Below are positions 48,460 through 57,778 of a DNA stretch of 58,915 bases, piece after piece. This DNA is from MGIIb-O1 sp002457595. Lineage in GTDB: Archaea > Thermoplasmatota > Poseidoniia > Poseidoniales > Thalassarchaeaceae. A program made the translations under genes and the position numbers. Where the stretch lies: contig JBJLBO010000002.1 in assembly GCA_045568115.1 (NCBI GenBank), forward strand, positions 1 to 58,915. The letters run 5' to 3'. Below the pieces are notes generated by a model, which made no database searches, had not been told where the DNA came from, and was given only the letters and a program-made list of their open reading frames with translations. How positions within the stretch are numbered: the first letter of the stretch is position 1; every line of letters starts with the position of its first letter.

Positions 48460-49704
48460 ATGATGTTCCCCGAGTGCCTTCAGTGCCGAGGGATACGTGG
48501 TATGTGCAAAATCAATCCATGTCCACTTCTAGCTGAGGTGCGAAGTAAGTTACCAGTAGTCCAACCTACGACAATTAGTGAGATGGTTGGGCCGAGTCCA
48601 CCTCAACTCTTTGTGGGGAGATATGGCTACCCGGATGTTCGTGCAGGACCGAGCGCCTCTTGGTTATCTGAGGATGATTCTACAAGTAACCAAATCACTA
48701 CTGGTGATCCTGCTGACCTCTTTGGTAAACCATTGGAGGAAGTCGCTGCTCGGCATGCTAATCTGATTACTGGAGGGCAGCGTATGCGAGTGCGGGAGGC
48801 GCGAAATCCAAATCAGATGTTGGAAACCACCCAGGAAATCGCTATGGCGGCTCAAGCAGTTGATATTGAGCTTGATTTTGCTGAGGCAATCAGAATAGGG
48901 CGATCTCCAACTTTTGATAGTATGAGTACACCTTTAGGACCTACTGGAAATGTTCTCCGAGCAGAGGTTGTAGGGAATTCAAGTATACCACGAAAAGTTG
49001 ATTCAATAGCAGGAGAAACTGACCTGCTAGCGACAGATGCAATGGATGAATTAACTCGAGCAAACATAGGAGAGGCTCACCTATCGCGTCTATTATCGAC
49101 AGGTATTCTTGGTCGGCAAAGTGCTCGTAGACTAGTTCCAACTCGTTGGAGTATTACTGCCACTGATGATACATTGGGCAAGAGATTGTGGCGAAAGATT
49201 AGAGACAACCCTAGTATAGACAAGGTACTAGTCTACGAAGCAACATACCTTGACAACCGATTCCATATTGTTCTAACTCCTGGAGAATGGGCATTCCACA
49301 TGCTAGAGGCATGGACAACTGGTTCATTGTGGTCTGTAAAGGGCCGAATCCTTGGAGATTGGGAAGACCTCAAACCACGCACAAAGTATGCGAATAGAGT
49401 AACTGGGGCTTACTATGCTGCTAGACTAGGTGTTTTAGAACATCTTGATCTAATTGGGAAATCAGGTGCTTGTCTAATTTGGAGAGACATTGGAGAAGGT
49501 TACTGGGCCCCAGTTGGAGTATGGCTGATTAGAGAAACTGTGCGCCAAGCAATGAAGCAAACGCCTCGCAAATTCGATAGTTTGGAGGATGCTTTGCGTT
49601 ATCTTAATCCAAGAGTTTCTGCCCCTGACGATTTGAATAAATCTTGGTTTGTAAATAGACCAAAGCGAAAGATGCTCTGGCAAACTAAATTAGATTCATT
49701 TTGA
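48460..49704 (+). CDS. Nre-family DNA repair protein with C-terminal PIP box
   Basis: A 414-residue Nre protein (DUF650/DUF651). Archaeal Nre proteins work with the sliding clamp PCNA in DNA repair, shown by sensitivity to DNA damage in haloarchaeal mutants. The zinc finger is CLQCRGIRGMCKINPCP (Cys6, 9, 16, 21). The first domain has PPQLFVGRYGYPDVRAGPSA. The second includes FHIVLTPGEWAFHMLEAWTT and TKYANRVTGAYYAARLGVLE. The protein ends QTKLDSF, which fits the PCNA-binding pattern Q-x-x-[LMI]-x-x-F. It is oriented with the replication genes and overlaps the convergent HTH gene by nine bases. Confidence 0.92.
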   Translation: MMFPECLQCRGIRGMCKINPCPLLAEVRSKLPVVQPTTISEMVGPSPPQLFVGRYGYPDVRAGPSASWLSEDDSTSNQITTGDPADLFGKPLEEVAARHANLITGGQRMRVREARNPNQMLETTQEIAMAAQAVDIELDFAEAIRIGRSPTFDSMSTPLGPTGNVLRAEVVGNSSIPRKVDSIAGETDLLATDAMDELTRANIGEAHLSRLLSTGILGRQSARRLVPTRWSITATDDTLGKRLWRKIRDNPSIDKVLVYEATYLDNRFHIVLTPGEWAFHMLEAWTTGSLWSVKGRILGDWEDLKPRTKYANRVTGAYYAARLGVLEHLDLIGKSGACLIWRDIGEGYWAPVGVWLIRETVRQAMKQTPRKFDSLEDALRYLNPRVSAPDDLNKSWFVNRPKRKMLWQTKLDSF

Positions 49705-50373
49705 GCCGAGTGAGTTGTCTAGAAAATTAGCAACAATTTCACCTTCAGCCTTGACTAATAACTCAGAAACTGTCGATTTAGCGAGGCCAATTTTGTCAGC
49801 TAATTCTCGGATAGAAATTCGCTTAGGCACCTCATACCAGCCATGTTCATGAGCAAGGCGGACCACACGATGCTGTTGTAGAGTTGGTCCTTTTTGCACA
49901 ATACCTTCAGAGTTTTTGGCCATAGTCACACGGTCAACTGAAAGTTTTGATCTGATATCGGTTAGGACTTTCACCAAAGGTTCGCGGCGTCCAGCAATCT
50001 GAAGCACAAGACCACTTGATGTGAAGTTAGAACCCGAAAGGATTGCAAGATCGCCATTATGAAAATAGTGTCCTACAAAATCAGATGCGAATTCAATAAT
50101 CACGAGATGATGTGTGAGAATCTCTGTTTGCCATTCTTCAATAATCTCGACTATGCGAATTCCATGATTGAATGAACTAGGTCCTGGGCAGTTTCCATCT
50201 ATAGTAATGCATTCCACCATTAAACGAAGATTTCCATCCACTATTCCAAGCATTGAACGGAAATCCCAAGAGATACACTGTAAGGCTGCAATAGCCCTTG
50301 GGTCATGTTCTAGAGACCCGAATGAACACTCAATCCTGATGGCCCGCATGTGATTCCGTCGCAACTTCACCAA
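49696..50373 (-). CDS. Bacterio-opsin-activator-type HTH regulator
   Basis: A 225-residue transcription regulator. The N-terminal domain (1-160) resembles the sensor-like region of archaeal HTH-10 proteins, with MRAIRIECSFGSLEHDPRAI and HLVIIEFASDFVGHYFHNGD. The C-terminal part (about 161-225) is the HTH-10 domain: GPTLQQHRVVRLAHEHGWYE, then VPKRISIRELADKIGLAKST and VSELLVKAEGEIVANFL. This is the order of bacterio-opsin activator domains. It follows, by 83 bases and in the same direction, the 1,622-residue calcium-repeat surface protein, so the two are likely cotranscribed. The same pairing occurs again at the right edge. Its target genes and signal are unknown. Confidence 0.9.
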   Translation of the reverse strand: MVKLRRNHMRAIRIECSFGSLEHDPRAIAALQCISWDFRSMLGIVDGNLRLMVECITIDGNCPGPSSFNHGIRIVEIIEEWQTEILTHHLVIIEFASDFVGHYFHNGDLAILSGSNFTSSGLVLQIAGRREPLVKVLTDIRSKLSVDRVTMAKNSEGIVQKGPTLQQHRVVRLAHEHGWYEVPKRISIRELADKIGLAKSTVSELLVKAEGEIVANFLDNSLGSK

Positions 50374-50456
50374 CCCCTTGAGGTCTTGAAGATGCCTTGG
50401 GAGTGATTAAGCAAAGATGGAGGGCTTTCGCCACTCCATTTTGCAATCATTCGAGT

Positions 50457-53400
50457 TCACTCACCCGAGGTTCCTCGCAACGCGGATTCTGATGCTACAA
50501 TCGCTCGAGCAACCTCTGGTGAATATCCGGATTCAACGAGATTCTGTACATGTTCTTCAATAGAATCGGTTGTTTTATTTGGGACTTCTATTGGTTTTGT
50601 CTTAACGCCCCAAACTCCCACTTTAGAATCTTCAAGAGAACTAGTTTGGTCCCAATTTCTTGATTCAACTGATTCTGAGTTTTGGAATCGGCGACGTGCT
50701 TGAATAGATCCGCCTATCAAAATCAATACCATTACAGAAGCCATAATTGTAATGAGAATTGGTGAATTCTGAATAGTTTCTACTATTCCTCGAGGTAATG
50801 ATTTATCCTCAACGGCATCCAAGCAACCATCAGAATCAATATCTGTTTCCTTGCTAGAAGTCCACCCGATAGCGCCGTGAATGCAATGATCGTAATTATC
50901 CAAGATACCATCATTATCATCATCGAGATCGAATTCATCCATGCAACCATCTGAATCATGATCTAGAGTTACTCGAATGCTCATTGGGCATGCATCTTCA
51001 GAATCTAGAATATTATCGCCATCATCATCATTATCTTCTGTAGAGTCCTTACAACCATCCTGGTCACGATCAGAAGATAGTGAAGATACCCAACCAACAG
51101 AGATTGGGTTACTTTCACAATTATCGTCTGACGTTTCTATGCCATCATTATCCAAATCGCGGTCTTCGCTCCAGTCATCACAACCATCTAAATCATTATC
51201 TGAAAATACCGAAGTGGGGCTTCTTGGACACAAATCCTCAATGTCAAGATATCCATCTCCGTCATCGTCGTCATCTTCTTTCAAATCATGACATCCATCT
51301 GAATCCCAATCAGTGATAATTCCAGACTGCCATCCTGATTCACCTGTGACACATAGATCAAGTAAGTCTTCGACTCCATCATTATCTAAGTCGTTGTCTT
51401 CCATCATGTCATTACAGCCATCACCGTCATAATCTGTAGATTCATCAGAAATCCAATCTAACAGACCAATTGGGCACATATCTTCAGTGTCTAAGACTCC
51501 ATCCGAATCATCGTCTGTATCTTCTTCAAGATCATGGCAACCATCGGAATCATGATCAAATGTCACATCCGTCCAACCTATGACTCCGGTTGGGCATTCG
51601 TCGACGACATCTAAGAACGGGTCATTATCGTCGTTATTGTCTTCATCAGGATCGCGGCATCCATCTCCATCATAATCAGTGGAGAAAGAGGCCCAATACT
51701 GAGCTCCATTTGGACAATTATCAACATGATTTGGCACTCCATCTCCATCATTGTCAGTATCTTCTATTAAATCATCACAACCATCACTATCGGCATCATT
51801 CAATGCTGAATTAGAAACTCCAAGAGGGCATTCGTCAAATTCATCTAATACTCCGTCATTATCATCGTCGAAATCCTCACTTGAATCTCTACAGCCATCA
51901 CCGTCGAAATCAGTCATGGTGTTCGAATCCCAATTAGACTCGCCAAAGTGACATTGGTCATTTTCATCAGCTACACCATCCTGATCGTCGTCATTCCAAT
52001 CATTATTGTTTACTAGATTAATATGAATCGACTCAAATGTATTTGCATATTCATCGGTTGTTGATTGGACAATTAGAGTGATGTCGAATGATTGATCTTC
52101 ATTTGCAAGATGAAGAGAGGGAGATCGTATTCTCAAAACAACATCCTTGGTTTCTCCTTCAATGAGAGTCGTAGAAGGAAGGGCTGCAGAGTCAAAACCA
52201 ACATCAATATTCCAATAATCAGGAATTGATTCGGTCGAAATTGTGACAACGTCATCACCTCCTGGTACCGAAATACCTTGAAGATTCAAATCGACCACTT
52301 TGTAAGAATCAGGTTGCATTGTAACATCTCCACTCTCACCAGGGGCCAATTCAAGTGACATGTCAAACAGATCTTCACTCCACAAGCAGACATCCCATTT
52401 GTTGAATTGGCTATCTAAATTATTACAATCATTTGCCGTCCAAGCAATTGTGCGTTCTGGCCAATCAAACTTGACGATGGGTTGAGCGCTTGCTGAAAAT
52501 TCACTACCATATATTCCCATCAAATTGTCTGAACTACTAGAAATAGTTCGTGTATTCACAATACTGTATGCTTGAGTTAGATATCGATTCAGTGGAATTT
52601 CCTCAAATCCATTCATTACAGGGGATTGTATTCTAGTCCAGCGGAGTTCCACTATATCTGCATCCCATTTTGCACCGGTTTCAAACCAAGTGATGTGTAT
52701 TGAATCATCTCTATCGAAATCTACACGTGGATTTGCTCCCCATATCAAATTAGATTGTTGTATTGCAGTATCTCTAACAACAACGGTTTCATCCAAATTC
52801 AACCCATAGGCTTCCCCATCAAGAACACCGCCACGAGTTGGATCAATCTGCATATAATGCAGTTGACTTGGGCCGGATTTCGATGGGAATTGTTCACGCC
52901 CATCTATCCAAACAACGTGAATATTACCGTCATCATCAACATTGACATCAGGGTTCAATGCCCATGTGTGGCCTTTTGTAAGACGTGTGTCATTTACTAA
53001 TACAAAGTGGCCAACGGTGTCCCAACCACTACCATCTTCGCGCCAATACCAATCAACGTCTGGGCCGAGGTCTTCCAAATATTGTCCGGTTTCGCTATCA
53101 ATTGAATGAGCGGAATCCCCTGTAGACCAAGTAGATCGGGGATTTGAGAGAATCGAATAAGGATTCAATACGGTTAGGAATGTGTTTGTTGCACCGCTTC
53201 CTGTTGTCAGATTAATGATTGAATCCACCATTTGATTCATCTCATCTGTGTAAGAAGAGATTGGCAATTGAACATTATCAATCCATGCTGAATCATTTCC
53301 TGAACTAACACTTCCATCCTTGTAATACTTCCATGTATATGTGTGATAACCGGGCTGAACCGCTGCGCTATATGTTCCATTTGATTCACCCGACCATGCT

Positions 53401-55325
53401 GCAGTGAAAGAAGAAGGAGAGCAAGTTGGGTTATCAACACAGAATAACAAATAGTCGTAGTTTGGTTCACTTGAAACTGACCAATCAAATGACATTGTTC
53501 CATCATTCAATGCACCCTGATACCTAATAGAAGAATGTTGATTGTTAGAAATATTACCTGACTCTGCGGAATATAATCCATCAATCACAGTATTATTCTG
53601 CACAGCCCAACCTACAGCACCATTAGTATTCCAAGTAGCGGTAAGTGCGCCGTTCTCAAAGTCTCCATGAAGATCTGCGAGTTCCTCAGTAGGATAGTAG
53701 AATAGTTCACCGCCCGCATCAGTAGATTGGACGCTTGTTCCATCACAATTTCTTGCTTGAATACCAATCAGTGATGTGTCAGGACAATGCGCTAGATCCA
53801 TCATATGATGACGAACGTGTGTGTTATTATGCCAAATCGTACTTGGACCATAGTCAAGAGTCCCGGCAACTGGAACCGGAATAATTCCGGCTTCGAGACA
53901 TGCTTGGTGGGACTCATTGATGCTTTGATAATCATCGGCTTCAAGTGAAGGGGAGCCGCCAAAGGGGCCTTCGTCAGATACAGGAATTACCAACTTGGTG
54001 GCGTTTGGATTCCAGACGTGGTCAGCCGCCGTTGCAGGGTTCCCTGGCATAGAACCACTGGAATCTCTCCAAGACAAACAAGCCCAAGTGGAACCGGGGC
54101 CCCACATTTCAGAATTATAGCTATTATCTAATGGAAGCGAAAGACTAGATCCATTGTACATCACCTCAGTAAGTGGTCGAATTCCACCTGAATTATCTGT
54201 ACTATTTATTCCAAGTGCTGTACTCCTAGGTCCATTTGAGCCATCGTCACCAATACTTACTGCATTAGCACAATTTGTTTGGGAATTTGCCTCAAACATA
54301 TTTCCACTCAATGTGTATAATGTCTCAAGAACGGTGATATTAGCAGATTCAATCATTGGCTTAATTCCAGCAAAATTCTCACCAGTAGTTAGAGTTCCTC
54401 CATAGAAAATAGCACACATATCTGTCCACTCTGTAGTCATAGATCCTGATGAGTCAAGAAGTCCAACATACTCAACCATTGAGCCACGTGTATCTTCCCA
54501 GACAATAACAGCAGTATTGTTTGCACCGATACTAATTGCGGGATTGCCTCGATGGCCTAGAGCAGGGGTAACTAATGTGTTGTTAATCAGAACTTCGAAG
54601 CCATTATTGGAACTCTCAAACAACATACAATAGTAGACTAATGGGCTATTGAAGAATGCACCCTGTGGATCGTAAGAATCCACCCAGACAATGTGTACTG
54701 CGTCGTAGGAGTCAACTGCAATATCTGGATCTGACCTAGTTCCTGAGCCACTAGCAATAGTGTAAGAAGTCACGGTCATGTTTGCTATATCACCGGCCGA
54801 ACCATCCAAATCATCAGCTGAAGGATCTAAGATTGTATAGAGAATCTCTGTGTTAGTTACTTCCCAGACGATGTGAGCTCGACCTGTTGAATCAATGACC
54901 ATCGAAGGTGCAGAAAGTGATGTTGAACTGTTTCCGCCCACTTGGGTATTAGAAATCAAGACCGTGTCAATAGTGGGTGAAATCTGAATTAGAGCATATT
55001 GTAGGAGAGGGGTACTTGTATTTTGGATCCAAATCAGATGAATTCTGTTTGAGTCATCAACGACTCCCATCACATCAATTGGATTATTCGCATTTAGGTT
55101 TGATAACAACGTCTGGGCATCGGAATCGCTAATCGTTCCATTCGCTGTAAATCTCGCCTCTGAAGAAGATTCCAATTGAGTATTTTCAACATGTATCGAA
55201 GGCATTGCCAACGATGTAAGCATTAGTACAACAAGAGTAATTGCAAGTTGTCCTTTTTGTGCATTTTTTTGCTTCTGATGACTGGTGTTTGAGTTGAAGG
55301 TAGTCAGGGTGCGGCCACGAACCAT
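50457..55325 (-). CDS. Giant surface protein with calcium-binding (TSP3-like) repeats
   Basis: A 1,622-residue membrane-anchored surface protein. The signal segment LAITLVVLMLTSLAMPSIHV (about 28-47) is followed by about 1,000 residues of beta-rich sequence with propeller-like stretches (STGRAHIVWEV, YDAVHIVWVDS, DDGNIHVVWIDGREQF, DDSIHITWFETG). Ten repeats of about 40 residues come next (about 1110-1505), each with DGC, an acidic run and D-x-C-P, for example DTDNDGDGVPNHVDNCPNG. These are thrombospondin type 3-like calcium sites with one likely disulfide each. A transmembrane helix (SPILITIMASVMVLILIGG) leads to a cytoplasmic tail of about 80 residues ending VQNLVESGYSPEVARAIVAS. The tail motif recurs in the right-edge protein. 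Probable role: calcium-dependent adhesion or ligand sensing. Confidence 0.85.
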   Translation of the reverse strand: MVRGRTLTTFNSNTSHQKQKNAQKGQLAITLVVLMLTSLAMPSIHVENTQLESSSEARFTANGTISDSDAQTLLSNLNANNPIDVMGVVDDSNRIHLIWIQNTSTPLLQYALIQISPTIDTVLISNTQVGGNSSTSLSAPSMVIDSTGRAHIVWEVTNTEILYTILDPSADDLDGSAGDIANMTVTSYTIASGSGTRSDPDIAVDSYDAVHIVWVDSYDPQGAFFNSPLVYYCMLFESSNNGFEVLINNTLVTPALGHRGNPAISIGANNTAVIVWEDTRGSMVEYVGLLDSSGSMTTEWTDMCAIFYGGTLTTGENFAGIKPMIESANITVLETLYTLSGNMFEANSQTNCANAVSIGDDGSNGPRSTALGINSTDNSGGIRPLTEVMYNGSSLSLPLDNSYNSEMWGPGSTWACLSWRDSSGSMPGNPATAADHVWNPNATKLVIPVSDEGPFGGSPSLEADDYQSINESHQACLEAGIIPVPVAGTLDYGPSTIWHNNTHVRHHMMDLAHCPDTSLIGIQARNCDGTSVQSTDAGGELFYYPTEELADLHGDFENGALTATWNTNGAVGWAVQNNTVIDGLYSAESGNISNNQHSSIRYQGALNDGTMSFDWSVSSEPNYDYLLFCVDNPTCSPSSFTAAWSGESNGTYSAAVQPGYHTYTWKYYKDGSVSSGNDSAWIDNVQLPISSYTDEMNQMVDSIINLTTGSGATNTFLTVLNPYSILSNPRSTWSTGDSAHSIDSETGQYLEDLGPDVDWYWREDGSGWDTVGHFVLVNDTRLTKGHTWALNPDVNVDDDGNIHVVWIDGREQFPSKSGPSQLHYMQIDPTRGGVLDGEAYGLNLDETVVVRDTAIQQSNLIWGANPRVDFDRDDSIHITWFETGAKWDADIVELRWTRIQSPVMNGFEEIPLNRYLTQAYSIVNTRTISSSSDNLMGIYGSEFSASAQPIVKFDWPERTIAWTANDCNNLDSQFNKWDVCLWSEDLFDMSLELAPGESGDVTMQPDSYKVVDLNLQGISVPGGDDVVTISTESIPDYWNIDVGFDSAALPSTTLIEGETKDVVLRIRSPSLHLANEDQSFDITLIVQSTTDEYANTFESIHINLVNNNDWNDDDQDGVADENDQCHFGESNWDSNTMTDFDGDGCRDSSEDFDDDNDGVLDEFDECPLGVSNSALNDADSDGCDDLIEDTDNDGDGVPNHVDNCPNGAQYWASFSTDYDGDGCRDPDEDNNDDNDPFLDVVDECPTGVIGWTDVTFDHDSDGCHDLEEDTDDDSDGVLDTEDMCPIGLLDWISDESTDYDGDGCNDMMEDNDLDNDGVEDLLDLCVTGESGWQSGIITDWDSDGCHDLKEDDDDDGDGYLDIEDLCPRSPTSVFSDNDLDGCDDWSEDRDLDNDGIETSDDNCESNPISVGWVSSLSSDRDQDGCKDSTEDNDDDGDNILDSEDACPMSIRVTLDHDSDGCMDEFDLDDDNDGILDNYDHCIHGAIGWTSSKETDIDSDGCLDAVEDKSLPRGIVETIQNSPILITIMASVMVLILIGGSIQARRRFQNSESVESRNWDQTSSLEDSKVGVWGVKTKPIEVPNKTTDSIEEHVQNLVESGYSPEVARAIVASESALRGTSGE
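50810..51990 (-). repeat. Ten calcium-binding repeats in the giant surface protein
   Basis: Degenerate units of about 120 bases, each coding DGC-x-D-x-x-E-D, an Asp/Asn-rich loop, then D-G-x-x-D-x-x-D-x-C-P. On the + strand they show as recurring ATCATTATCATC-like runs. Diversity between units is larger than in the ELWxxDGT gene, so this array is old. Confidence 0.8.
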
Positions 55326-55420
55326 AGACGGTCAGAGGCTTAATTGACCATAGAGGGGTGGCCGGACAGGTCCGGATTAGTACGATTTCTGCTCATTTAG
55401 CAAGAATGCTGGAATCGTTT

Positions 55421-57073
55421 TCACGACTGCTTCTTTTGCTTATGTCGGATATATTCTGTATAGTTCCCCGGCCATATCCACAAACTACCGTCACCGGGTA
55501 ATTCCCAGATGGTGTCACAGACTTTGTCGAGGAACCATCTGTCGTGAGAGACTGTGATTATACTGCCCTCATATTCCTGTAATGTTTCCTCAAGTGCTTC
55601 CTTTGCGTCAGTATCTAGATGGTTAGTGGGCTCATCGAGGAGAAGGAGATTATTATCCTCAAGTAACAATTTCAGCATAGCAATTCTAGCTCTTTCTCCA
55701 CCACTCAATTTACTGAGTTTAGTTTCTACCATTTCTGAAGTGAACTGGAAGCGACCAAGTAGAGCGCGAATATCACCATAATCCATCCTCGGTTTCAGGG
55801 CTCTAACCTGCTCAACGGGCGTCAAATCGAAGTTGAGAGATCGGTGATCTTGATGGAAATATCCAATCTCAACACCAGGCTTTACATCAATTGTCCCCGA
55901 ATCAAGTTCTAATTCTCCATTGATGATTCGCAATAAACTGGTTTTTCCAGCACCATTAGGACCAACAATCCCTATTTTCTGAGCTCGAGAAACGCCTACT
56001 TCCAATCCATCAATAATTGGTCGTGGCAACCCTTCGAAAGTAAGGGTTGCATTATGAAAATCAAGGACTTCAAGACTACTCTTCTCAGTTGATTTAAGGC
56101 TGAAATGAAGTCCGCGTCGCTGGCGAGGTTTGAGTGATTTCAACCAACGAAGCTCTCGTTGTGAACGCATCAACATGAAATGCTTCTGAGATATTGATTT
56201 GTCGTATTTATTTGCACGCTTCATAGCGGCCATTGCACCCTGTAAGCGCTTGACTTCTTTTGCAGTCTTGTCAATACGATCAGCAAGAGTTTGCAAAAAC
56301 AGTTCTTTCTGTTGCATGAAAGACGAATAGTTACCAGGATATCCCTTAGAGTGAGAATCTTGAATTTCTACGACTGCATTGCAAACTCGATCTAGGAAAT
56401 ATCGATCGTGACTTACAATCAATAGAGCTCCCTGGAACGTGATTAGGAATCTTTCAAGCCAATCCAAAGTAGCCAAATCTAGATGGTTCGTGGGTTCATC
56501 GAGGAAGAACACATCGATTTCAGATAAACCTACTAATTGACGAGCAAGGGCAACTTTGGCTCGCTCCCCCCCAGAAAGATCTGCAAGAGACATGTCAAGG
56601 GGATGATGAGCCAAATCTAGGGCTTTGAGAATCTCTTGAGCATGGCTTGCAACATTTGTACCGCCACTTCGAGCCATCATTGCTTGAAGTTCCTGATATC
56701 TTTCCATGTCACCTTGCCACTCACCTTCATAGAATGAAGGTTCAGCCATTTTAGCTTCAAGAATTGTAATCTCGTCTTCTAGTTCCTGAAATTGACGGCC
56801 TCGTCTATTGAGTTCTTGCTCAAGAGTAGCGTCTTCATCTATATCTCGCACTTGAGTAAGGAATGCAAGGCGCAGGCCCGGTGCGAAAGTGATGTCTCCG
56901 ATGTCTTGATCTTGATTGGAAATTGTCCGAAGCAATGTCGTTTTTCCAGCCCCATTATGGCCCACTACTCCAATACGGTTACCCTCATCAATTCGAAGGT
57001 TAACTCCTTCCAAAACCTTGACTGGACCGAAGGAACGGTGCACGTCTTCAATCCGGATCAGCTCGCGCGCCAT
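55421..57073 (-). CDS. ABC-F family ATPase
   Basis: A 550-residue soluble ABC protein with two nucleotide-binding domains and no membrane part. Domain 1: Walker A GVVGHNGAGKTTLLRTI, signature LSGGERAKVALARQLV, Walker B DVFFLDEPTNHLDLATLD. Domain 2: GIVGPNGAGKTSLLRIINGE, LSGGERARIAMLKLLLE, NNLLLLDEPTNHLDTDA. Between them is the basic linker region with KRLQGAMAAMKRANKYDKSI that enters the ribosome in ABC-F factors. The LDEPTNHLD pair is diagnostic. Such proteins reset stalled ribosomes or protect them from antibiotics; which one applies here cannot be told. It starts three bases after the HTH regulator stop, so both are cotranscribed. Confidence 0.93.
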   Translation of the reverse strand: MARELIRIEDVHRSFGPVKVLEGVNLRIDEGNRIGVVGHNGAGKTTLLRTISNQDQDIGDITFAPGLRLAFLTQVRDIDEDATLEQELNRRGRQFQELEDEITILEAKMAEPSFYEGEWQGDMERYQELQAMMARSGGTNVASHAQEILKALDLAHHPLDMSLADLSGGERAKVALARQLVGLSEIDVFFLDEPTNHLDLATLDWLERFLITFQGALLIVSHDRYFLDRVCNAVVEIQDSHSKGYPGNYSSFMQQKELFLQTLADRIDKTAKEVKRLQGAMAAMKRANKYDKSISQKHFMLMRSQRELRWLKSLKPRQRRGLHFSLKSTEKSSLEVLDFHNATLTFEGLPRPIIDGLEVGVSRAQKIGIVGPNGAGKTSLLRIINGELELDSGTIDVKPGVEIGYFHQDHRSLNFDLTPVEQVRALKPRMDYGDIRALLGRFQFTSEMVETKLSKLSGGERARIAMLKLLLEDNNLLLLDEPTNHLDTDAKEALEETLQEYEGSIITVSHDRWFLDKVCDTIWELPGDGSLWIWPGNYTEYIRHKQKKQS

Positions 57074-57076
57074 GGC

Positions 57077-57736
57077 TCACGGGCCGTGAAGGTATTTCTC
57101 AATCAATCGGCTCTCTGCAGAACTGAGATGATTCGAAACTGATGACTTTGACATATCCAAAAGGTTTGCTAATTGCCTCATAGATGTTTTCTTCGGAGAC
57201 TGATAATATCCATTAGAATATGCCGTCAATAGAACCTTTTTTTCGAGTTCGTCCAAGTCCGAATTAGAAACTTGAGGTTTGATGACATTGGTGCTAATCC
57301 TACGAATTGCAACCTGTTCACGAATCGATTTAACAAATTCACTAATTTTTGCTGGTGAGCCGTTTAGTTGAATTATTAATCCATTTCGAGTGAAATTCGT
57401 ACCTGCTGTCAAAGTTATTTCACCAGACTCAAAGGCATCTCTGATTAGTGGACTGTCGATTCGTACCACCATCAATCTATGAGTTAAACCAGAATTATTC
57501 CTTTCGCCCAGTGTCTTCAATATTGAGAATTCATTTAGAGAAAAATCAGGCGGTAATGGAGGGACATTTCTAGAAATTGACTCAATCATTAGGTCGATTC
57601 CGGATTGATTACTAACACAACCATGGTATTCTATGCTTAGATTGTCCTTGGCAATCTCAAGAATTGGGATATTTCCCAGTTCCTTAACATCGAATTCAAT
57701 CCGGATTGCTGAAATGCTAACCGCCCACTCAATCAT
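57077..57736 (-). CDS. Bacterio-opsin-activator-type HTH regulator, second copy
   Basis: A 219-residue paralogue-like regulator of the protein at 49696-50373. N-terminal domain: VSISAIRIEFDVKELGNIPI and THRLMVVRIDSPLIRDAFES, then GEITLTAGTNFTRNGLIIQL, which parallels GSNFTSSGLVLQI in the other copy. C-terminal HTH-10 domain: LDELEKKVLLTAYSNGYYQS, PKKTSMRQLANLLDMSKSSV and SNHLSSAESRLIEKYL. It follows the truncated calcium-repeat protein by 42 bases and leads into the ABC-F gene with only three bases between. The repeated order of surface protein then HTH regulator hints at a functional pair. Confidence 0.9.
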   Translation of the reverse strand: MIEWAVSISAIRIEFDVKELGNIPILEIAKDNLSIEYHGCVSNQSGIDLMIESISRNVPPLPPDFSLNEFSILKTLGERNNSGLTHRLMVVRIDSPLIRDAFESGEITLTAGTNFTRNGLIIQLNGSPAKISEFVKSIREQVAIRRISTNVIKPQVSNSDLDELEKKVLLTAYSNGYYQSPKKTSMRQLANLLDMSKSSVSNHLSSAESRLIEKYLHGP

Positions 57737-57778
57737 TGAGATTTAACGGTTGATTTAACTTATATCCCAACCATGTTT

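Noticed and set aside
51590..51814. His/Tyr-rich frames on the + strand over the calcium repeats
   Set aside because: Produced by the complement of the acidic GAT/GAC repeats.
50810..51990. CRISPR-like array
   Set aside because: The repeat units are degenerate coding repeats of about 120 bases without constant direct repeats and spacers.
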